Shown here: positions 57,482 through 64,000 of the stretch, one piece after another
How positions within the stretch are numbered: position 1 is the first letter of the stretch
Layout: every line of letters begins with the position of its first letter
From: Candidatus Raymondbacteria bacterium RIFOXYA2_FULL_49_16
GTDB lineage: Bacteria > Fibrobacterota > OXYB2-FULL-49-7 > XYB2-FULL-49-35
Reading direction: 5' to 3'
Assembly: GCA_001789205.1 (NCBI GenBank)
Contig: MFYT01000096.1
Location: 21,503 to 85,502 of the forward strand
DNA length: 64,000 bases
Program-made: the position numbers and the translations under genes
Notes under the pieces: generated by a model
Told to the model about the DNA's origin: nothing
Seen by the model: only the letters and a program-made list of their open reading frames with translations
Database searches by the model: none

Positions 57482-60256
57482 TCACCGTTTTCCCTCGAAC
57501 CACTCGCCTACTCTTGCGAGTAATGTTTCACGGTCGCTGTATACCTGCAGGTCCGAGCCCACGGAGTTTTTAAAAAACGACCCGTAGGATTTTTCAATGA
57601 TTCTGCCATCAAGGACAATGGCCGCGCCATGGTCCTTTTCCCTGCGGATGAGCCTGCCCACGCCCTGCCTGAATTTGATGACCGCGTCGGGAAGATAAAA
57701 CCGCATAAAGGCGTTTTCGCCCCTTTTTTCGCACGCCTCGGCTCGCGCCTGGACAATGGGGTCAGCGGGAACGCCAAAGGGCAGCCGGGCAATGATCAGG
57801 ATTTCCAGGTGTTCTCCCGGAAGGTCAATGCCTTCCCAGAAGGAATCGGTGCCTAATAGCACCGCGCCGGGATTTTTCTTCATCTCTTCGACCAATTGGT
57901 AGCCTGGACCGGTGATGTCCTGCGCGAACAGGGGGCGCGCCTGCGCAAGAAAAGACTCGGCAAGGTGCGCATACACATTTCTGAGCATTTCCCGCGATGT
58001 GAAAAGCGCCAGAATGTTCCGCCCGTGACCGGCAAGCCGGGTGATAATGTCCGCAACCTGCGCAGGATAACCGGCGCTATCGGGTGCGTCAATGCCCTTC
58101 GCAGTGCAGAAACGGACCTGTTCCCCCATTCTGAATGGAGAATCGACAATGGTCTGCACGCTCCGCTCAGCCTCAGCGCCTGTTATGCCGACCCGCTCGC
58201 GGAAATACGCAAAATCCCTGTTTACCGCCAGCGTGGCTGAGGTGAACACAGCGGTCTGTGCAAGGGAAAGAAAACGCTCCTTAAAAATACTGGCGATTTC
58301 GAGGGGCGCGCGGAATATTTTCGTATTGATCGGATTCGTTGCGGCTTCGGTCCAGAAAATCGAGCTGTCGTCTTCTCCTCTGATAATCGCCAAAAAGTTC
58401 GCATAGAGGGACGCTATGTCGTGCACCGCCGAGGCAAGGTCGAAAAAGGCGTTTTTTAATTCGTCGTTCGATTCCGCGATTTCACCCACGTTCGACTCAA
58501 ACGTCTTCAGCAATGCGATAAAGCCGCCAAGGTCGAGCATGTCGCCCTTCAGAGAAACCGCGTCCGCGAGCGTACCGGTAAACCGTTGCTTATCACCCCC
58601 TTTTTTCCTGAGCGCCGCACCCAGGGACCGGAAAAATTTGACCGAGTTCATCTCCGCTAGGGAAACCATATCGGTCAGCCGTTCACAGTCCTTTAAAAGG
58701 TCCGCCGCCTTGCGGCCCTGCGCTTTTCCCAGGATTTTTTCAATATACCTGAGAAGGCCGTGGCCCTCCTCGTCTTTCTGATGGAGTTTTTGCAGGGCTG
58801 TTGAGAACGCCACATGCGAGGCTTCATCGCCCAGGTGCTTCCGTCCCACGTCCTCAAGGGAATGGGCCTCGTCAAAAATGACATGGGCCAACCGGCCTAA
58901 AAGAGAACCGTCTGATTTGAGATCAGTAAAAAAGAGCGCATGATTGACCACCACAATGTGCGACGACAAGGCTTCCCGCCGCTTGCGCATGACAAAACAT
59001 TCATTGAAATAGGGACAGTGGTTTCCCAGACAGGCGGTGTGATCAGAAGCTATTTTCGCCCAGATGATCCTGTTTTCCTTCTCATTGAAACCAAGGCATT
59101 CGGCCACGTCACCGCTCTCCGTCTCTTCTATCCAGGGTATAAGCGGCAGGATATTGTCAGCTTCGCGGCCACGAAGCAGGAGGTGCGAAGACCGGAGCAG
59201 TTCGTGCCATTTTCGTAGACAGACATAGTTGGACCTGCCTTTGAGAAGCGTTGCCCTGAATTCCACATCCAACCGTTGGGCAAGAAAGGGTATCTCCTTC
59301 TGAAATATTTGATCTTGGAGCGCCTTTGTCCTGGTGGAAATGGCGACACGCACGCCATTTTTTACCGCAAAGTAGATTGCCGCGATCAGGTATGCAAGCG
59401 ACTTACCCGTGCCTGTGCCGGCCTCGGCGACCAGGAGTTCGCGGTCGTTGAACGCCCGGCGCACCGCATGGGCCATGGCAAGCTGACCAGGCCTGAATTC
59501 GTATGCTTCAAGTTCCTGCGACAGAAGCCCGCCATTGATAAAAACGCATTCAATCTCGTGTTCGTCAACGGTCTGGGCCGTATCAGACGCAACTAATGGC
59601 TCTGGCTGGGGTTTGAACCTCCGTCTGGCCGGCTTGGCCGCGGTTTCAGGCACCAGGGAACGGAGAAGCTTTGCGGTCTCAGTTTCATGTTTGCCCACAA
59701 GGCGGCCAAGGGCATGAAGTTTCGCGTCAGGAAACCGGGAAATTGACGTGAGCGCGTGCACGAATATTTTGCCGCATGCGTCTGCGTCGGCCTTTGCACG
59801 ATGGCTTGTTCCGGAATGGACGTTTAGGACTTTGGAGAGGTTCTCGAGTTTGTAGCTTGGTTGGTCTGGAATACCAAGCCGGGCAAGAAGCAGGGTGTCG
59901 TATATGACGTTCTTCACTTCGCCCTTTTTAAGCGATCCCATTTTTTCATTCAGAAATTTGACATCAAATGAGCTGTTGTGGGCAACCATGGGGCGTTTTC
60001 CCGCAAATTCAAAGAATGAAAAGAGCGCCGTGGCCAGATCCTGTCCTCCCTCAAGGTCCTCGTTTTTTATACCGGTAAGAATGGTGATGTGTGGCGGCAC
60101 CTTTTTATCGGTCTTGATGAATGTCGCGAATTCACCGGACGGTTCCCCGTTCTTGAAGAGCACGCCGGCAAGTTCGATGATGTCGTCTTTTTTTGCGTCG
60201 AGTCCCGTTGTCTCGATATCAAAGGCGACGAATTCAGCGGGCATTACGTTTTTCAT
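57482..60256 (-). CDS. DinG-family helicase with N-terminal DEDDh exonuclease
   Basis: EFVAFDIETTGLDAKKDDIIELAGV; VAEAGTGTGKSLAYLIAA; VIFDEAHSLEDVG; GVGRLIRREKDHGAAIVLDGRI. Confidence 0.9.
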   Translation of the reverse strand: MKNVMPAEFVAFDIETTGLDAKKDDIIELAGVLFKNGEPSGEFATFIKTDKKVPPHITILTGIKNEDLEGGQDLATALFSFFEFAGKRPMVAHNSSFDVKFLNEKMGSLKKGEVKNVIYDTLLLARLGIPDQPSYKLENLSKVLNVHSGTSHRAKADADACGKIFVHALTSISRFPDAKLHALGRLVGKHETETAKLLRSLVPETAAKPARRRFKPQPEPLVASDTAQTVDEHEIECVFINGGLLSQELEAYEFRPGQLAMAHAVRRAFNDRELLVAEAGTGTGKSLAYLIAAIYFAVKNGVRVAISTRTKALQDQIFQKEIPFLAQRLDVEFRATLLKGRSNYVCLRKWHELLRSSHLLLRGREADNILPLIPWIEETESGDVAECLGFNEKENRIIWAKIASDHTACLGNHCPYFNECFVMRKRREALSSHIVVVNHALFFTDLKSDGSLLGRLAHVIFDEAHSLEDVGRKHLGDEASHVAFSTALQKLHQKDEEGHGLLRYIEKILGKAQGRKAADLLKDCERLTDMVSLAEMNSVKFFRSLGAALRKKGGDKQRFTGTLADAVSLKGDMLDLGGFIALLKTFESNVGEIAESNDELKNAFFDLASAVHDIASLYANFLAIIRGEDDSSIFWTEAATNPINTKIFRAPLEIASIFKERFLSLAQTAVFTSATLAVNRDFAYFRERVGITGAEAERSVQTIVDSPFRMGEQVRFCTAKGIDAPDSAGYPAQVADIITRLAGHGRNILALFTSREMLRNVYAHLAESFLAQARPLFAQDITGPGYQLVEEMKKNPGAVLLGTDSFWEGIDLPGEHLEILIIARLPFGVPADPIVQARAEACEKRGENAFMRFYLPDAVIKFRQGVGRLIRREKDHGAAIVLDGRIIEKSYGSFFKNSVGSDLQVYSDRETLLARVGEWFEGKR

Positions 60257-60330
60257 AAAAGGAAAAATATATTATTCGCACAGGGCGAGGCACGAATAGA
60301 ACGAAATGCGGGTTATATTCCCGGACCATT

Positions 60331-60373
60331 CACATCCGTAGGGGCTGATGGCAATTAACCCCTACCGGATGTG
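60331..60373. repeat. Palindromic GTAGGGG...CCCCTAC intergenic repeat
   Basis: CACATCCGTAGGGG-ctgatggcaattaa-CCCCTA(C)CGGATGTG. Confidence 0.65.
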
Positions 60374-60462
60374 CGACGAATTGACGCACCAATAAAATTT
60401 CACACACCGGTGAACATCATTATTATATTTTATCATAAAACATATTTACCAAAGCACGTGCA

Positions 60463-61497
60463 ATGGCTTTTGACCTTCTCACCACAGTTGAATACGGCGG
60501 CTGCTCGGCAAAACTTTCGCCGCAGCACCTTGCGCAGGCCTTACAGGGCTTAGTCATCCCGAAAAACGACCGGGTGCTCGTTGATATCGAAACGCACGAT
60601 GACGCGGGTGTATACAAAATCTCCGATACCATGGCCCTCATTCAGACAACCGATTTCTTCTCTCCGATCTGTTCAGACCCCTTTGAATTCGGTCAGATTG
60701 CCGCTGCCAATGCCTTAAGCGACGTCTATGCCATGGGCGGCGCCCCGCTTACCGCGCTCAATCTGGTCATGTTTCCTTCAAATAAGATCCCCCTGGACGT
60801 TTTGCGGGATATCCTGGCAGGCGGACTCGACAAAGTAAATGAAGCTGGCGCGGTCATTTTGGGCGGCCACACCATTGACGACTATCCGCCGAAATATGGT
60901 CTTGCAGTGACAGGAACAATACATCCGGATAAAATCATTACCAATGCTGCCGCAAAACCAGGGGATGCGATTATCCTGACAAAACCCATTGGTACCGGGA
61001 CAATAGCAGCGGGAAAAAGAATCGGAGAATGCGCTGAACCAGACTATGCAGCGGCCCTGGCTTCCATGAAAGTCCTCAACAAGCATGGGTGCGCGGTCAT
61101 GCAGAAGTATGATGTGAAAAGCGGGACAGACATTACCGGCTTTGGCCTTTTGGGTCATGCGCTAAAACTGGCACATGGCAGCAAGGTAACCATAAAGATC
61201 AATTCAATAACTGTCCCGCTCATGAACGGTGCGTACGAACTTGCGGACTTGGGTTGCATTCCAGGCGCAGCCTTCAGAAACCTGGACTTCGTTGATTCGG
61301 ACGCTTCATTTACGCAGGTCGATTATACCCTTAAAATGCTCCTCTGTGACGCCCAGACATCGGGCGGCATTTTCATGTGCATAAAACCAGAGCATGTGGA
61401 ACAGGCGTTAAGCGATCTCCGGAATGCCGGCCATACACAAGCCGCATGCATAGGAGAAGTGCTGCAAAGGGAAGAAAAAACGCTGCAGGTGGTCTGA
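60463..61497 (+). CDS. selD: Selenide, water dikinase (selenophosphate synthase), Cys form
   Basis: YGGCSAKLSPQHLAQAL; DDAGVYKISDTMALIQTTDFFSPICSDPFEFGQIAAANALSDVYAMGG; GHTIDD; TDITGFGLLGHALK; AQTSGG. Confidence 0.95.
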   Translation: MAFDLLTTVEYGGCSAKLSPQHLAQALQGLVIPKNDRVLVDIETHDDAGVYKISDTMALIQTTDFFSPICSDPFEFGQIAAANALSDVYAMGGAPLTALNLVMFPSNKIPLDVLRDILAGGLDKVNEAGAVILGGHTIDDYPPKYGLAVTGTIHPDKIITNAAAKPGDAIILTKPIGTGTIAAGKRIGECAEPDYAAALASMKVLNKHGCAVMQKYDVKSGTDITGFGLLGHALKLAHGSKVTIKINSITVPLMNGAYELADLGCIPGAAFRNLDFVDSDASFTQVDYTLKMLLCDAQTSGGIFMCIKPEHVEQALSDLRNAGHTQAACIGEVLQREEKTLQVV

Positions 61498-61526
61498 ATA
61501 ATACTTTTTACGGCATTAATGTACTT

Positions 61527-63416
61527 GTGAATACTGTTGTCATATCTCTGTATCCTAACCGTAAAAAAGCGATAACATTTACCGCTATCAGTCTTTGTAT
61601 CATTGGACTCATAGGTCTTGAAGTAATCGCGGCAGTCAAATACCATGCAAGTATGTGGGGGTTGCATTCCCTTCATTTTATCTACCCCCGGATAATCTTT
61701 CATTGTATTGCGGGTATGGCGTTCCTGGCAATTATCGTGTTCCGCAAAACCCTGCTTTCAAAACTCATGATACTCAAGTTGGGCAACCGCGCACTCGCAT
61801 GCGCAGTAGCCGTTGGTTTTGCCGTTGCAGCCTGGTTTTTCCGTGCACAAACCTCATATCTGGGCGATGGCGATCTCCTTCTGGTCTGGTTGAAGAACGG
61901 GTATGTATACCACGCATCCGACGCCATTGATTTTTTTATCCATGCCGTACTCTATAAATACCTTCTCTTGCCACATGGTCTGACACCCTTTGTTTCGTAT
62001 TCAGTAATAAGCTGCCTTATGGGAATCTGTTATACGCTGATTACACTCGCTTTCGCAAAAACCATTACCACTGAAACCGATGGCCGGATTTTCGCTTTTT
62101 TCTTTATACTCTTTTCCGGCTATCTCTATGTCTTTTTCGGATACGTCGAATCGTACGCGATGTATTTTGTTTCAATAATGGTATATCTGTATTTGGCCCT
62201 GCTTGCGGTATCAAAAAGAATCAGGGCTGAAATTCCATTGGTTTTCCTGGCAGTGACACTATGCCTGCACCAGACAGGCGCGCTTCTTGCGCCATCCGCG
62301 ATGTATTTGATCTGGCTGCAAGGGAAGGGTGAAATAAAGAAATACATACTCAAGTATTCTGTCGCCGGTCTTGTGATTATGATTCTCGCTGGAGTCGTGA
62401 TCGTTATGTTTGACATCAAGGTTTCCACATATATTGACATGCTCAGGGAACGGGGGGTCTTGGGAGGGAAAAAACATGTGTTCCTTCCGATATGCCAGGG
62501 GGAATATGCGGTGTTCAGCACCCAGCATCTCCTCGATTATTTTAACGAACAGATGCTTGTATCACCAATCGCGTTTCTCATATTGCCGGTCCTTCTGCTG
62601 AGGAAAGAAACCTACCAGGACCGCTACTCTGTCTTTTTACTCCTCGCTTTTGCCGGATACCTATTGTTTTTCTTTTTCATGGACCCGAAAATCGAAATGT
62701 TCAGGGATTGGGACCTGTTTTCCGTGCCAGCGTTCGTCTATACATGTTTTGCGGCATATCACATCGCGTCCCGAAAGATTCTTCATGAAAATCCGGTCAT
62801 AAAAATACTACTCATCGGTCTGCTCGCATTGCATACCATGAGCTGGGTCATGGTCAATAGCTCGCCTGTAAGATCGACAAACAGGTTTAAAAATCTTGTT
62901 GAGCTGCGGAACAGGCCGCTCGAAAATCCGCTGGTCGGTTATAATTATGAACAGATATCCGATTTTCATATTGCCAGGGGTGAATTTGACAGCGCTCTTG
63001 TATATCTAAAAAAGGCCATTGCGGCAAGTAAGACCCCTCGTTTTTTCGCGAATACCGGCTTTATATATTTCAAACAGCGAAAGTATGAAGAAGCCATTCA
63101 GGAATACCAACAGGCAATCGCCCTTGATCCAAGATTAACGGACGCGCAAATCAACCTGGGTCGGATCTATGAGCTGGTGGGACGGCCCGGCCTTGCGATA
63201 CAGTCTTTTGTTACATTTGCTGAAAAGGACCCGAAAAAGGCGGGCAATTTTTATTACAATGTTTTTGAAATCTATTACAAGCAAAGGGACGCCGATAACG
63301 CCTTATTGTACTTACAAAAGGCTGTGGAAAACGGTTATGATTGTGATCCTGCCCTATTGTCGAACCTGGAAAATCTTTGCGCTCGCTTACATCAAAAAAA
63401 AGCGCACGCGCCCTGA
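61527..63416 (+). CDS. Polytopic membrane protein with C-terminal TPR repeats
   Basis: Multiple TM segments; ARGEFDSALVYLKKAIAASKTPRFFANTGFIYFKQRKYEEAIQEYQQAIALDPRLTDAQINLGRIYE. Start GTG 61527 inferred. Confidence 0.75.
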   Translation: MNTVVISLYPNRKKAITFTAISLCIIGLIGLEVIAAVKYHASMWGLHSLHFIYPRIIFHCIAGMAFLAIIVFRKTLLSKLMILKLGNRALACAVAVGFAVAAWFFRAQTSYLGDGDLLLVWLKNGYVYHASDAIDFFIHAVLYKYLLLPHGLTPFVSYSVISCLMGICYTLITLAFAKTITTETDGRIFAFFFILFSGYLYVFFGYVESYAMYFVSIMVYLYLALLAVSKRIRAEIPLVFLAVTLCLHQTGALLAPSAMYLIWLQGKGEIKKYILKYSVAGLVIMILAGVVIVMFDIKVSTYIDMLRERGVLGGKKHVFLPICQGEYAVFSTQHLLDYFNEQMLVSPIAFLILPVLLLRKETYQDRYSVFLLLAFAGYLLFFFFMDPKIEMFRDWDLFSVPAFVYTCFAAYHIASRKILHENPVIKILLIGLLALHTMSWVMVNSSPVRSTNRFKNLVELRNRPLENPLVGYNYEQISDFHIARGEFDSALVYLKKAIAASKTPRFFANTGFIYFKQRKYEEAIQEYQQAIALDPRLTDAQINLGRIYELVGRPGLAIQSFVTFAEKDPKKAGNFYYNVFEIYYKQRDADNALLYLQKAVENGYDCDPALLSNLENLCARLHQKKAHAP

Positions 63417-63444
63417 CATCCGTATATTCGCGGGTTTTTTATGA

Positions 63445-63999
63445 TCAGAATATCGCGTCATAGGGACATGCAGCGAAGCAGCTCATGCATTTCGTGCATT
63501 TTAAACGATCAATGACCGCGACCTGCTTCTTTTCCCAGGCAATCGCGTTAACCGGACACGCTTTGAAACAAAGGCCGCACTTCTTGCATTTGTCCGGATA
63601 GACCGCAAATTCAAGCAGGGGAACGCACCGTTTTGCCGGGCATTTTTTGTCCCTGATATGCGCCTCGTACTCGCTCCTGAAATACCCGATTGTGGTAAGC
63701 ACTGGATTGGGCGCTGTCTGTCCCAGCCCGCACAGCGATGAATCAATGATATAGCGCGAAAGTTCCTCGAGAAATTCAATATCACCCTCTTTACCCCTGC
63801 CGTCGGTAATGTCCTTGAGCTTTTCAAGCAGCTGGGCCGTGCCTTCCCTGCAGGGCGTACATTTGCCGCACGATTCGTCGGCCGTGAAACCGAGAAAAAA
63901 TTTCGCCACATCGACCATGCAGGTCGTGTTGTCCATGACCACCATGCCGCCCGAACCCATAATAGCGCCTGTGGCAATGATGGATTCGTAATCAACCGG
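63445..63999 (-). CDS. NuoF/HydB-like NADH-binding flavoprotein subunit, partial at right edge
   Basis: ESCGKCTPCREGTAQLLEKL; two 4Fe-4S motifs KCKKCGLCFKACP, KCTKCMSCFAACP. Confidence 0.85.
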   Translation of the reverse strand, partial: PVDYESIIATGAIMGSGGMVVMDNTTCMVDVAKFFLGFTADESCGKCTPCREGTAQLLEKLKDITDGRGKEGDIEFLEELSRYIIDSSLCGLGQTAPNPVLTTIGYFRSEYEAHIRDKKCPAKRCVPLLEFAVYPDKCKKCGLCFKACPVNAIAWEKKQVAVIDRLKCTKCMSCFAACPYDAIF

Positions 64000-64000
64000 A

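Noticed and set aside
60463-61497. SelD itself as a Sec-containing protein
   Set aside because: Active-site region reads YGGCSAKL with Cys; no in-frame UGA.
61377-61526. Upstream ATG start of the TPR membrane protein
   Set aside because: Would overlap the selD 3' end by ~120 bp with no hydrophobic or conserved N-terminus; GTG 61527 is more plausible.

Overview
Bacterial window, probably from a Fibrobacterota-like lineage judging by Por/T9SS-type sorting domains; the taxon is inference. A long accessory region (at least ~4.7-30.96 kb, possibly starting left of the window) ends at a tyrosine recombinase next to a 5' half of tRNA-Leu(UAA). It carries a replication/repair-like gene set: a PD-(D/E)XK nuclease, SpoVG, a DUF932-like protein, a DnaN-like clamp, a RuvB-like AAA+, MoxR + vWA, and a CHC2/TOPRIM/D5 primase-helicase. 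It also carries secreted T9SS-type cargo. I saw no capsid, terminase or conjugation genes. The right half (31-64 kb) looks chromosomal: rubredoxin, MetH, an NTT/HEAT/cNMP transporter, PriA, a FapA-like protein, multiheme cytochromes, a PEP/pyruvate-binding kinase, DinG with an exonuclease domain, SelD, and a partial NuoF/HydB-like subunit. Main findings: (1) a probable undescribed selenoprotein, with an in-frame UGA replacing Cys in a PCGC-xxxPxGGL-R motif of a multiheme cytochrome, followed by a bSECIS-like hairpin with a GGUCU loop, in a window that also encodes SelD; (2) a ~250-nt noncoding region in the element with several strong, partly mutually exclusive stems; (3) a RuvB-like ATPase whose winged-helix domain lies in the +1 frame; (4) a pseudoknot-like leader before the primase-helicase; (5) G10 and C10 tracts at secreted-protein loci; (6) a perfect operator-like palindrome in a divergent promoter region. 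All similarity statements are by eye; no searches were run.
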